DNA of 64,000 bases from contig CM055274.1 of assembly GCA_029237695.1 (NCBI GenBank), positions 65,407,484 to 65,471,483 on the forward strand. The letters are read 5' to 3'. The notes beneath the pieces are model-generated. The model saw only the letters and a program-made list of their open reading frames with translations. It was not told where the DNA came from and searched no databases. The position numbers and the translations under genes were made by a program. Position 1 is the stretch's first letter; every line of letters begins with the position of its first letter. Shown piece by piece: positions 31,319 to 40,753 of this stretch. The DNA is from Conchocele bisecta. Lineage: Eukaryota > Mollusca > Bivalvia > Lucinida > Thyasiridae.

Positions 31319-31891
31319 TGGAAAAACTATATCCCGAGCTGACGGCTGACCCGGTATCTTTTAGGATGACCAAGATTGTCGAGATACAACAGATTCTCCA
31401 GCATGAGGGTCATGCAAAAAAATATAGGCGGGCAGGGCAGTCAATGTAGTTGAGGGGTGACCACCACGCTAGCCTCAACTTCCGTTGTGAGCGGGATGGG
31501 GAGTGTGTCTTTATTGTCAACAATCGTCGCCGCGCCGATCGTGGTGGCCTTGAGTGCGGTCGGGCAGGGGCAGGCCTGCTTTGCATGATGAGCAGACTCG
31601 TGGCTCGCAAGCTCGAGGCCAAGAGTCGAAAGCACGACCGAATAGCAGTTTTGTTCTCGCAAGGTCTAAGAAAAAAAGTATCGACGTTATCGTGTCGAAA
31701 GCGATAGCCGACAACGGCATATCAGATAGTGAGTTCAAACTGGTCGTCGAAGAGATGGTCAGGTACCAGGAGAGGGCGCGATCCAGTCCAAGGCCCGACC
31801 ACAAATTCTTGCAGACGAAGACGTAAACAAACTCGTCATGGAGGGGAGGGCCGACGAGAGAAGGAATCTCCTCGCCCGCCTCGGGACGTGA
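31315..31891 (+). pseudogene. Polinton accessory protein following the minor capsid gene
   Basis: Starts at ATGATGGAAAAACTATATCC (MMEKLYPELTADPVSFR), overlapping the upstream stop. A TAG at about 31447 interrupts the frame, which then continues through a Gly/Ala-rich hydrophobic region (GGLECGRAGAGLLCMMSRLV) and KLEAKSRKHDRIAV. A shift near 31665 leads to KKSIDVIVSKAIADNGISDS and EFKLVVEEMVRYQERA. Another near 31778 leads to ILADEDVNKLVMEGRADERR and a TGA at 31889. Helix-rich with an EF-hand-like ISDSEF turn. I recall similar proteins in mollusc and cnidarian Polintons, function unknown. The minus-strand frame at 31517-32041 is a shadow. Confidence 0.55.
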
Positions 31892-32322
31892 TATGCTTAT
31901 TCTTGTGTCTGCAGCAGGAGATCCCTCCACCATACAGTCCAGCTGTGACAGCTGTTCCGTCGGCGCCACCTTAAGAAGCATAAAACTTTCGGGTAAGTTT
32001 CCCCATTCCAAGTACACCACCACTGTGATTATGTTACCCACCCGACACCATACTTATCGTTAGCATACACACACCTCTAAAGATTTGCGTGCACCAGGAA
32101 GTTAATCTCTTATCATGTGTTCGCTATGCGGAGAGGAACATTGTCGTCTGCTGATAGAGACAAATATAAAAAGTGGCCCAGTTAGATATGACAAGCTTAT
32201 TTTTTTTTTCTTGGGTGCCTCGATATAGGCAAGCGAACATTCCGTCACTGAGAATTACGCCGTAATCGTATAGTCCAAGATTACGGTGCAATCATACTCT
32301 GTACAAACTTTATTTACCCAAT
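31892..32322. other. Non-coding right arm of Polinton 1
   Basis: No recognised gene. Contains AT-rich sequence and a short imperfect palindromic pair (GATTACGGTGCAATCAT / GAATTACGCCGTAATC) at 32250-32295. Confidence 0.4.
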
Positions 32323-32387
32323 TTTTTTTACTATATAATATATACATTTTTTTCAGACTCGTATCATTTTGACTCCCATATACTACT
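32323..32387 (-). repeat. Right terminal inverted repeat of Polinton 1
   Basis: Ends ...CATATACTACT and mirrors 25513-25577. The sequence outside resumes the minisatellite at CACGGTGACC. Confidence 0.9.
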
Positions 32388-32712
32388 CACGGTGACCAAT
32401 CACTGACATTCCAGTCATCACACGGCCACTAATTTGTAATATTACAGTCAACACATAGTGACAAAACTCTGACATTCCAGTCAACATATGGCACCTAATC
32501 ACTGACATAACAGTCAACACACGGCGACTAGTACCTACCATTACAGTTAACACACGGTGACTAATCACTGACATTTCAGTCAACACACGGCAACTAATCA
32601 CTGACTTCCAGTCAACACACGGTGACAAATCACTGACTTTCCAGTCAACACACGGTAACTAGTAACTACCATTACAGTTAACACACAGTGACTAATCACT
32701 GACATTCCAATC
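32388..32712. repeat. 33-bp minisatellite, block 3
   Basis: About ten units in the same orientation as the other blocks. It is interrupted at GACATTCCAATC by the left end of Polinton 2. Confidence 0.85.
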
Positions 32713-33022
32713 AGTAGTATACAGGGTATTAGTACGTTACAGATTTTATATAACAAGACAATAGAAAGAACGGAGTACACCACCCCTATAATAGACTATA
32801 AAAACAGTGTAAAAACCTCTTCATAAGAAGCGGGAGATACAGGGTTTAACCTCATATATCATAAAAGGTAAATGAAGTAGAAAGTTTGTTGATAGTTGTG
32901 TTATATTTATAAGACTACTGAAACAAAAATTGAAAAACACTATAATTCTTATACAGATAATTTACAATTGAACAATAAATATTTATAATCATAAACAACA
33001 ATAATAATATAAATATACAAAT

Positions 33023-33676
33023 ATGAACTTGAACAATATAAAACAACAAAGTCCTGCAGTATATCAACAACTTGTTGACGGTATAGAAGGACTCCCCAAC
33101 ATTGACACATTGAGGAGCGATCTAACCAAAATGGGTATACCTTTTACCATGAGGATGAAAGAGAAAAAACTTCAAAGGTTGATAAATGAGGGAAAGATAA
33201 AGATAATATGGAATAGAATGCGGAGAGCCGCAGCTAAGGGGGTTTTTAAAAATATTGAGAAGAAAGATATAAATAAAATATCAGATACAATAGCCTCAGA
33301 AGCACAAAGTGTACTGTTATCTAAAGGTGTTGGCCTTAATAAAAAACCAAAGCGTAAGATTAACACCTCACTAGTAAGTAAGATAGTGAAAGAAGGTCCG
33401 GAAATACTTGAAGATATAGATGGGTTTGGGGTTAATATAGTGAAAGGACGACGAGTTATATCAATCACATTAAAGAGAAATCTTGACCGTAATTCCTCAA
33501 GAAGACTCATGAAACAGCTTGATAATAAGGTGACAGGTAGTTTTTATTTAAGATATTCATATGCGTATAAGTTGCAACACATTGATGAGCTTGATGAATG
33601 GGGAAAACCTAATATAATAACATTTGGTAGAAACAATTTCCAGGAAGTCCCACATTTGACGGATCTGTTGGGGTAA
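33023..33676 (+). CDS. 217-residue protein preceding PolB
   Basis: Intact from MNLNNIKQQSPAVYQQLVDG to a TAA. Basic, lysine-rich middle (IKIIWNRMRRAAAKGVF, KKPKRKINTSLVSKIV) and a C-terminal part with VIKGRR-like basic residues and SFYLRYSYAYKLQHID. No recognised domain. It overlaps the first codons of the PolB frame (open from 33631), an arrangement suggesting translational linkage. In protein-primed systems a terminal protein can be encoded next to the polymerase. That role is conceivable here but unsupported by any motif. No homologue survives upstream of PolB in Polinton 1. Confidence 0.6.
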   Translation: MNLNNIKQQSPAVYQQLVDGIEGLPNIDTLRSDLTKMGIPFTMRMKEKKLQRLINEGKIKIIWNRMRRAAAKGVFKNIEKKDINKISDTIASEAQSVLLSKGVGLNKKPKRKINTSLVSKIVKEGPEILEDIDGFGVNIVKGRRVISITLKRNLDRNSSRRLMKQLDNKVTGSFYLRYSYAYKLQHIDELDEWGKPNIITFGRNNFQEVPHLTDLLG

Positions 33677-36600
33677 GACAATGGGTTAAAATGCAGGAAG
33701 AAAATAGATTGGACGTTGATAGAATAGATAGACCAAACACAAAATGGTTGTTTGTAAGATGGTCAAGCACAACAATTAAGATTATTTATACCAGTCAGGT
33801 TTCACCCCGAGATACACAAGTAACTGCACTAGGTGGTGGAAAACTCCCAAACTGGTTGAGAAATAAGAAAGGGATAAAACCTCTCGACACTTTCAACGAT
33901 AATTTATGTATATTCAGATGTCTAGCTTTATATAAAGACACATCATTGAGAGCTGATGGATCAATAAAAGTGGTAAAATCTTTAAACAAAAAGTATCAAG
34001 ATTTCCTTGTGGGAAAGCGTAAAAAAGACGGCCCTATAGGTTTTGGGGATCTTAAGACTGTTGAAGAATGTTTCAAAGTTGGGATTGAAGCGTACGAGCC
34101 GGAAGAAACTGGAACTTGGTATATCAGACACACAGCTGCCCACTATGAAGAAATTGGTGTTATGAAAATGAAGATAGGTATTTACAACAATCACGCGTTT
34201 CTTATAACAGACATGAAGAAGGCCACGCAAAACTATGCCTGCCCTAATTGTCAACAACGATTTACTCAATCCCACTGTATCGCGAGACACGCGCAAACTT
34301 GCAAATGCGGTCAAACTAAAGTATCTTGTAAGGGACTGGAAATAGACAGACCCCAATCTGCATTTGAGAAAGCTTTTTACCCTAAATCTCATTGTAGTAA
34401 GAAATCTATAGAGTGGATGAATACGCTTTCCAAAAACCATCATATTCACACAGCCTTTTGTGGCCACGGTGGAGAAAGATTAATAAAGAAAGCACCGGTT
34501 AATGGATATTGTTCCGAAACCAACACAGTTTATCAATTTCACGGATGTTATTGGCACGGTTGTCCACACCATAGTAAGAATAGACAAGATAAGTATGCAA
34601 ATACAATTACACGAGATATAATAATTAGGGATTCATATAATTTAGTTACAATTTGGGAATGTGAGTATGATCGACAGAGAAAGAAAGCCATAACACAACC
34701 CCTTCCAACACCCCCAACAGTAATTTATCCATATAAAATAGTGTATGATTTTGAATCTTTACTGGTTAAGAGTGATCCAGATAGACCTATAAAAGATCTA
34801 GATGTGATTGATACCCACGTTCCAATCAGTGTGAGTATTGGTGATACATTAACTAGAGAAGTTGTGCACATTTGTGATACAGACCCAGAGAACCTAGTTA
34901 AACGATTTATGAACGAAGTATCTAACCGCGGAAATAAGATAAGAGAAAAAGTTGGTAAAAATCCAATATATGGTTTTCCAACCGATTTCGGTATCCTTCC
35001 ACCTGTACAGCAGAAAGAAATTACAAGATGGATTTCACAGGTTCCTACATTAGGTTTTAACTGCGGATCGTACGATTTGAATGTTATTAAGAAATATTTA
35101 GTAGGAATTATAGCGGATACTACAGATAAAGTAATGGTTGGTAAGAAAGCAAATACGACCGTTTATTTGATGACTCCAGAATTAAAATTTCTAGATGTGA
35201 GAATGTATCTATCTCCAGGTGTGAGTTATGATAAATGGGTACGCGCATACGGTTGTGAATGTAATAAATCTTTCTTTCCATACGAGTGGTTTGATAATTA
35301 TGACAAGTTAACATACCAAGGGTTACCACCTATCGAATGTTGGACTAACAGATTAGCACCTAGTAATAAAATTAAACCTGAGGAGTTAGCCGCGTGTGTT
35401 GAAATTTATAAAGCAAGAGGTATGAAAAGTTTTAAAGATTGGTTAGAATATTACAACGATCTAGATGTTTCTCCGTTTTTAGAAGCTCTAGAGAAGATGT
35501 CTAACTTTTATTCACTCAAAGGAATAGATATGTTTAAAGATGCCGTTACCCTTCCAGGGGTCGCATTGCAATATATTTTGAGAGAAACAATTAAAGAATA
35601 TGTTAAAACTTATAAGACTAAAGAAAGCGCAGAAGTTCGCAAGAAATATCCACCACTGTTTGCACCTGAAGAGGAAGAGTATGAAATGTTGAAAGGTGCA
35701 CTAGTTGGAGGGCCTTCTATAGTATTTACAAGACATGCAGAGATTGGTGTTACAAGATTAAGATCCACCCCAGATGGTAATGGAAAAAAATGTAAGTCTG
35801 TATTAGGATTGGACGCTAACGCTCTTTATCTCTCAACACTCGCCAGGGACATGCCTTGTGGCAAGGGTGTTTTAACAAAAACTTCAACCCCATTTAATAA
35901 GAATACGATAGATGATTTCACCAACAGAGTTAAGAGTGATACTTGGTTTGGGTTTGCGGAGGTTGACATCCGTGTTCCAGATAGTTTATACGCAACATTT
36001 TCAGAAATGTCACCTATCTTTATAAATCGTGTAGTTGAGGAAGATGAAGTTCCAGACCATATGTTGAAATATCTTCATGATACAAACCGTAATCGAGGAG
36101 ATGGTAAAAAGTTGGTTGGAGCTATGAGTGCAGAGAAAGTTTTACTATTTGCACCACTATTGAAATGGTATCTAAAACACGGTTTAATCATCACAGGAGT
36201 GCATAGGGTTATAACTTATAAACCCGGGAAACCGTTTGAATGGTTTGTGAAAGAAGTTACTGCAGCGCGTAGAGAAGGTGATGTAAACGCTGAAGCCGCA
36301 CCGATTGCAGATATTATGAAATTATTAGGAAATTCGTGTTGTGGAAAAATGATAGAATCACCCGAAAAACACCTATGTACCACTTATACTAAAGATGAGA
36401 CGTGTGTTGATAGATCATTAAGATCTGCGTATTTTGAGGATATTGAAGAAATTGGAGATGCGTACGAAATATCCAGTAGGAAGTCTTCAGCCAAAATGAC
36501 AAGACCCTTTCACTGTGGTATAGCTGTATATCAATACGCCAAGTTGAGAATGTTAGAATTTTATTATGACTTTCTCGATAAATATGTTGATAGAGCCGAC

Positions 36601-37063
36601 TTTGAGTTAGTACAGATGGATACAGATAGTATGTATATGGGTATCAGCGGCATGAATTCGTTGGAAGATGTGATAAAACCGGAAATACGCGAAGGTTTTA
36701 ATAATTGTAAAAACGAATGGCTCGCTTGGGATAAATGGAGCAATAGAGAGCCAGGACTTTTCAAAACCGAATTCAGAGGGGATCGTGCAATCGCATTAAG
36801 CAGCAAGTGTTACTTACGTAGTTGAGAAAATAGGTGGAGATATCAAGCATTCTGCTAAAGGACTTAACGCCCGGCAGAACACCCTTAACTGGAACAGATA
36901 TAAGGCAGCGCTCGATCTCACCAATAAAGATGTAGGGATGAATAGAGGTTTCCGCATGTTAAACGGTTCTATGAGAACTTACACTCAGAAGAAGCTAGGA
37001 TTATCCGCCTACTATGAGAAGAGAAGATTGAATGTAGATGGTGTTCACACCACTCCTTTATAA
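33631..37063 (+). pseudogene. polB: Protein-primed family B DNA polymerase of Polinton 2
   Basis: Main frame from the first ATG at 33691 to 36825 (1,044 codons); the open frame reaches back to 33631, where FPGSP matches SPGSP of the Polinton 1 copy. Motifs by residue from 33691: C2H2-like finger CPNCQQRFTQSHCIARHAQTC (~187; quoted span partly variable), FHGCYWHGCPHH (~283), exonuclease YDFES (~352), FNCGSYDLN (~455), YYNDLDVSPF (~588), palm motif A LDANALYLST (~708), motif B KLLGNSCCGKM (~877), motif C MDTDSMYM (~977). After SSKCYLRS a single shift near 36812 moves the remaining ~80 codons (GLNARQNTLNW, KKLGLSAYYEKRRLN) to another frame ending at 37063. Replication enzyme of the element, nearly complete, and the break could be a recent mutation or a consensus error. 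Confidence 0.92.
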
Positions 37064-37285
37064 ATTAAGTGTAATACACTTAGGAGGACGTCCACGCGTT
37101 TCCTTTTTAATTTCTATTGGAATAGAATCCCAATCAATAGTTTTAAACATTTCAACTAATCTCCATATGGAGTTAACCCGGTTTGCCCCAACTCCATATT
37201 TTTCCATAATTTTATTAGCAGAGATTACACCCTTAGCTTTCATTATTTCTATAAGTTCACCATCATTTATAAACTTCTTCACCAT
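37058..37285 (-). CDS. Small HTH-like DNA-binding protein, paralogue 1
   Basis: 75 residues: MVKKFINDGELIEIMKAKGV, then ISANKIMEKYGVGANRVNSI, and a C-terminal RGRPPK that looks like an AT-hook. The pattern 'ELIEIMKAKGVISANKIMEKYGVGANRVN' has the spacing of a helix-turn-helix. It aligns with 38056-38322 (IVLSRGKVTVDHLKKKYKIG) and 37342-37620. It lies tail to tail with the PolB end, overlapping by a few bases. A transcription regulator of the element is plausible but inferred. Confidence 0.65.
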   Translation of the reverse strand: MVKKFINDGELIEIMKAKGVISANKIMEKYGVGANRVNSIWRLVEMFKTIDWDSIPIEIKKETRGRPPKCITLNL

Positions 37286-37341
37286 GGTTATAATAGATTA
37301 TTATAATTATGTTCAATATTAAAACCAATTTAAGATTTATA

Positions 37342-37620
37342 TTAACAAGTTGCAGCTATTAATTCCCTCTTTCTCGGTCTTCCAACTGGGTTTTTAACCG
37401 GGTTTTTTAGATTATTATTTTTCAAGTTTTCATCTTTTTTCAAAGACTCCAAACTTTCAACTCTATTAATAAAAATTTTCATGTTTGTTACTGAATCCCA
37501 TATTTCCTTTTGACGCTTTACACAAATGTGATATTTTTTTCTAGTTTGTTGTGCACTAACATCATATCGCGCTAGAATAATATTTCCTAAATCTTCATCT
37601 CAAAGTTTAGTCTTTGTCAT
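37342..37620 (-). pseudogene. Small HTH-like protein, paralogue 2 (in-frame stop)
   Basis: 93 codons from an ATG at 37620 to TAA at 37342, with one in-frame TGA at codon 7 (MTKTKL-stop). The remainder reads DEDLGNIILARYDVSAQQTR, KKYHICVKRQKEIWDSV, and ends GRPRKRELIAATC, again an AT-hook-like GRPRKR. It matches the neighbours in the order acidic N-terminus, IxxARxxVSxxxxRKKYxIxxxRxxxIW and basic tail. Not visible as a long ORF because of the stop. Confidence 0.6.
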
Positions 37621-37734
37621 AATAATAATTCGAAAGAATTAAACTAAATATCAATTTATTTTGAAATTAGTTATATATGTACGCGTAGTTTTTGTTTAAC
37701 AGAAAATAAAATAAAAAATATTTTTTAAAATCAG

Positions 37735-37978
37735 TTAGCTTTTAGTTAGATTCAGTTAGAATCAGTTAGGTTTAGTTAGAATCAGTTAGCTTTTAGTTAG
37801 ATTCAGTTAGAATCAGTTAGGTTTAGTTAGAATCAGTTAGCTTTTAGTTAGATTCAGTTAGAATCAGTTAGGTTTATTTAGATTCAGTTAGGTTTTAGTT
37901 AGATTCAGTTAGAATCAGTTAGGTTTATTTAGATTCAGTTAGGTTTTAGTTAGATTCAGTTAGAATCAGTTAGCAATT
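37735..37978. repeat. CAGTTAG/TTTAGTTAGA variable repeat in Polinton 2
   Basis: About 240 bp built from AATCAGTTAG, (C/G)TTTTAGTTAGATTCAGTTAG and GTTTA(G/T)TTAGA, with higher-order units of about 58 bp. It sits in the intergenic space between paralogues 2 and 3 and contains no ORF on the minus strand. Might be a replication or regulatory region. Confidence 0.75.
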
Positions 37979-38055
37979 TTTTAATTATAAAAATAGATAT
38001 GTACGAAAATAATAATAATATTTTGTAACAAAACAAAAATTTAACAAAATAAAAT

Positions 38056-38322
38056 TTACACAATAATATCTTTTAATTCTTTTAAATTATTATATATTTT
38101 TTTCTTTTTTATTTTTAACTTTTTACGTTTTTTAACTCCACCACCTGACAGCTGTTTTGCATTCGTTATCCACGAAACCGTTTCCAACTCACCGGATTCC
38201 CACAACTTATTAAGACGTGCGCTACCTATTTTATACTTCTTTTTAAGATGATCTACAGTTACCTTTCCACGAGATAAAACGATGTCCTCAACATTTTTAT
38301 TTGATAAGTATGACTTCGGCAT
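38056..38322 (-). CDS. Small HTH-like DNA-binding protein, paralogue 3
   Basis: 88 residues: MPKSYLSNKNVEDIVLSRGK, VTVDHLKKKYKIGSARLNKL, WESGELETVSW, then a very basic tail (GGGVKKRKKLKIKKKKIY). It aligns with the paralogues at 37058 and 37342 over the VxVxxLKKKYxIGxxRLNxLW part. The tail replaces the AT-hook. Intact. Expressed leftwards with the other two, probably as separate units because the repeat at 37735-37978 lies between them. Confidence 0.65.
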   Translation of the reverse strand: MPKSYLSNKNVEDIVLSRGKVTVDHLKKKYKIGSARLNKLWESGELETVSWITNAKQLSGGGVKKRKKLKIKKKKIYNNLKELKDIIV

Positions 38323-38384
38323 TTGTAAAATGAATTAATACTATAATAAGGCATTATATTAAATGCTCAAAATGCTCAAAATGT

Positions 38385-38648
38385 TTAAAAATCAAAATCA
38401 GCCCAACCTAAATCTATACGCTCTTGGGCGTACGCTTCATTAAACCCCGAATCAATATATTGTTGAACCAATGTTTCATAATTTCCCTGAATTGACCAAC
38501 CACGTTCTTGTTCTTGTTCTTGTTTTTGTTCTTTTAAAGCCTTTTTTGGATTATATTTTACCCCAATAATGATTTCATCTTTAAATTTACCAACTCGTTT
38601 TTGTTGTTCTGGATTTATCTTTTCACCAGTTAAACACAACTTCGACAT
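38385..38648 (-). CDS. Unrecognised 87-residue acidic protein
   Basis: MSKLCLTGEKINPEQQKRVG, a Lys/Gln/Glu-rich middle (KKALKEQKQEQEQERGW) and an aromatic-acidic C-terminus (YAQERIDLGWADFDF). No known domain. Intact, divergently arranged to 38715-39089 with 66 bp between the starts, which would be a shared promoter region. Confidence 0.5.
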   Translation of the reverse strand: MSKLCLTGEKINPEQQKRVGKFKDEIIIGVKYNPKKALKEQKQEQEQERGWSIQGNYETLVQQYIDSGFNEAYAQERIDLGWADFDF

Positions 38649-38714
38649 AGTTTATAATAGACACATAAAACACGTTCAAAACGATAATTATTTGATAGAC
38701 CATATTATAATAAA

Positions 38715-39089
38715 ATGGAACAAATAATTTTATGGGAAATGGAGTTTTATAAGGGTTTTGTTGGTGAATATTTTCCTTATTTTAAAATGAAAGCATTATG
38801 TAAAATAGAGTACATGAAATATCAGCGCAACCTATTACGCACCGATAAAAGAGTTGCATTTTCAATATTATATAGAAAATTATCTAGTTGTTTTAAGAAA
38901 CAAATTAGAGAAATGAAGGGTTTAATCAGGATTGACAGAATATTAGTTGAAGATAATGCAGCTAATTTTATAAACATATTTCAAATCAAAGACTCATTTA
39001 CGGATATGGCTTTCTACGAAGAAACGGAAGAAATGAGTTCTTTATTTGAACCAGTTATAACTAACGGTTATTGGACAAGTGAGGACTAA
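38715..39089 (+). CDS. Unrecognised 124-residue protein
   Basis: MEQIILWEMEFYKGFVGEYF, followed by basic helices (KIEYMKYQRNLLRTDKRVAF, YRKLSSCFKKQIREMKG) and an acidic C-terminus (FYEETEEMSSLFEPV). No signal peptide or membrane segment. Intact and AT-rich like its neighbours. It probably belongs to Polinton 2, function unknown. Confidence 0.5.
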   Translation: MEQIILWEMEFYKGFVGEYFPYFKMKALCKIEYMKYQRNLLRTDKRVAFSILYRKLSSCFKKQIREMKGLIRIDRILVEDNAANFINIFQIKDSFTDMAFYEETEEMSSLFEPVITNGYWTSED

Positions 39090-39296
39090 TGGTGAGTAAT
39101 TGTTGAAGAATGCTGAGCAATTGTTAACTAATGCTGGGCAAACTACGAGTAAATAATGTCCAAAATGCCCAAAATGCCCAGAATTATTTACAAAAATTAA
39201 AATGACTTAAAAATTAGTGAAAAAAATTCCCTTTTTTCCAAGTGACTATAGTTTATTAAAATGTACCAAAAGAGTATTACTGCTGTTGTACAAGGA
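39090..39296 (+). other. Intergenic DNA and truncated ORF at the Polinton 2 breakpoint
   Basis: Contains repeated GAGTAATTGTTGAAGAATGC / GAGCAATTGTTAACTAATGC and AAAATGCCCAAAATGCCCAG. An ATG at 39261 begins MYQKSITAVVQGI and runs into satellite sequence, marking the break at roughly TTATAGAGGACC. Confidence 0.5.
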
Positions 39297-40066
39297 ATTA
39301 TAGAGGACCATTAGAGCAATGCGTATATGAAATATGAAGATGATCCATGAAAGAAAACAGAAATTATAAGATATTTACCCGAGCGTTAAAGTTTTTGAAG
39401 CACTAAGTATGTGACCTTGACCCTGGGCTTGGCGGGGCAGGACGAACGTGGATTTGGCACAGGGCAGTAGACGACCATTAGAGCAACGCGTATATGAAAT
39501 ATGAAGTTGATCCGTGAATGGAAATAAAAATTATAAGATATTTACCCGAGCGTTAAATTAAAGTTTTTGAAGCACCAAGTATGTGACCTTGACCCTGGGA
39601 TTGGTGGGGCAGGACGAACGTGGATTTGGCACAGGGCGGTAGAGGACCATTAGAGCAATGCGTATATGAAATATGAAGATGATCCATGAAAGAAAACAGA
39701 AAGTATAAGATATTTACCCAAGCGTTAATGTTTTTGAAGCACTAAGTATGTGACCTTGACCCTGGGCTTGGGGGCAGGAACCGTGGATTTGGCACATGGC
39801 GGTAGAGGACCATTAGAGCAATGCGTATATGAAATATGAAGCAGATCGGTCGAAGGATGAAGAAATTATGAGACATTTACCCGAGTGTTAAAGTTTTGTG
39901 ACGGACGGACGGACGGACGGACGGGACGGACGGACGCACGTTCCTACGAATGAATACTTGTTGGGTTTTTACTGTATAAAAATACCCAACAAGAGTACCC
40001 AACACTATCCTAACCCTACCCAATAAGATCCCCGTACGCTTACAACAAGTACCCATTCGTGTGTGC

Positions 40067-40140
40067 GGACGTGGACGGACGGACGGACGGACGGACGGAC
40101 GGACGGACGGACGGACGGACGGACGGACGGACGGACGGAC
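40067..40140. repeat. Pure ACGG microsatellite
   Basis: About 18 copies of GGAC/ACGG, interrupted once (GGACGTGGAC) at the left edge. Likely length-unstable. Confidence 0.95.
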
Positions 40141-40389
40141 GTTCTTACGAGAGCTACATTGTGAGGTTATTTCCTTTGATGTTTACACTGTGGGGTTAAC
40201 CTCACAATGTAGCAACTTATTCCGTTATTTTCTTCCTTAACGATTCTCTTACGGAATAAATCGCATAATATGCAAATGAGCTAGCCATTAGTTAATTATA
40301 TTTGAAAAACACTTATCCAAGTGTCTTAAATAGGGCGGTGGGTGGGTTTCAGCACAACACAGCAACCTCACAATGTAGCTCTCGTAAGT
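40141..40389. repeat. Foldback cassette, distinct type (type 5)
   Basis: Preceded by GGACG and beginning GTTCTTACGAG. A 23-bp perfect inverted repeat joins 40146-40168 (TACGAGAGCTACATTGTGAG...) with 40364-40386. A third copy of AACCTCACAATGTAGC lies inside near 40198. The interior (ATATGCAAATGAGCTAGCC) is unrelated to types 1 and 2. Found only here. Confidence 0.75.
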
Positions 40390-40475
40390 ACGGACGGACG
40401 GACGGACGGACGGACGGACGGACGGACGGACGGACGGACGGACGGACGGACGGACGGACGGACGGACGGACGGAC
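40390..40475. repeat. Pure ACGG microsatellite
   Basis: About 21 copies of ACGG leading into GGTAACACTAAATGCCCCCT. It keeps long frames open by chance. Confidence 0.95.
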
Positions 40476-40519
40476 AAGGGTAACACTAAATGCCCCCTCC
40501 ACTATCGTGGTGGGGCATA

Positions 40520-40753
40520 AAAATATTCCAAAGGGTGTTCGAGTTATGCTCTGGATACAAAATCAGAGCATGAAACAACAAAGGGAGATAAGTAAACAAG
40601 AATTCCGTGGAATCAGATGCCTCGCCTTGTCCCGCCTTGACCTCGAGCCTGGGCCCGAAAGCAATTTTCACTGGCCCGAACATATTATACAATTATTGAC
40701 TAGTGAACCATAGAATATCAGATTGTATTCTATGGCTCACTAGTCAATAATTG
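40520..40753 (+). repeat. 138-bp unit remainder and palindrome (duplicate of 9969-10203)
   Basis: AATATTCCAAAGGGTGTTCG, TTGACCTCGAGCCTGGGCCC, then the palindrome at 40690-40753, whose arms now carry mismatches (TAGTGAACCA against TGGCTCACTA). Confidence 0.7.

Larger units (their letters stand above)
25513..32387. mobile_element. Decayed Polinton/Maverick 1
   Basis: A 6.9-kb element with inverted terminal repeats of about 65 bp starting AGTAGTATATGGGAGTCAAA. CACGG occurs on both sides in the minisatellite. Polintons are 15-20 kb virus-like DNA transposons encoding a protein-primed PolB, a retroviral-type integrase, a packaging ATPase, a protease and capsid proteins. Here remnants of PolB (+), integrase (-), three small accessory proteins (-), the ATPase C-terminus (-), a probable minor capsid protein (+) and another accessory protein (+) are found, all broken. 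Major capsid and protease were not found, consistent with large deletions. Confidence 0.85.
32713..39296. mobile_element. Polinton/Maverick 2, left end only
   Basis: Begins AGTAGTATACAGGGTATTAG, similar to the first bases of Polinton 1 (AGTAGTATATGGG). No complementary end was found to the right. The body is AT-rich, unlike the GC-rich genes of Polinton 1. Genes: a 217-residue protein, PolB, three related small predicted DNA-binding proteins on the minus strand, an 87-residue protein (minus), a 124-residue protein (plus), and the start of another frame (MYQKSITAVVQGI) cut at about 39296 in the middle of a satellite unit. Integrase, ATPase and capsid genes are not seen. They may have been lost with the right half. 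Confidence 0.75.
39297..40519 (+). mobile_element. Second copy of the family 3 element (left end lost)
   Basis: Begins mid-unit (GAGGACCATTAGAGCAATGC) with about four 167-bp subfamily C units, then an ACGG tract, cassette type 1 (39937-40066), a long pure ACGG tract, cassette type 5 (40141-40389), another pure ACGG tract, GGTAACACTAAATGCCCCCT and the hairpin ending GTGGTGGGGCATA. The junction with the following 138-bp unit is identical to that at 9968, so this and 7597-9968 derive from one insertion by duplication. Confidence 0.7.

Noticed and set aside
31517..32041. 174-codon minus-strand frame
   Set aside because: It is the antisense of the broken plus-strand Polinton gene at 31315-31891, which matches family features better.
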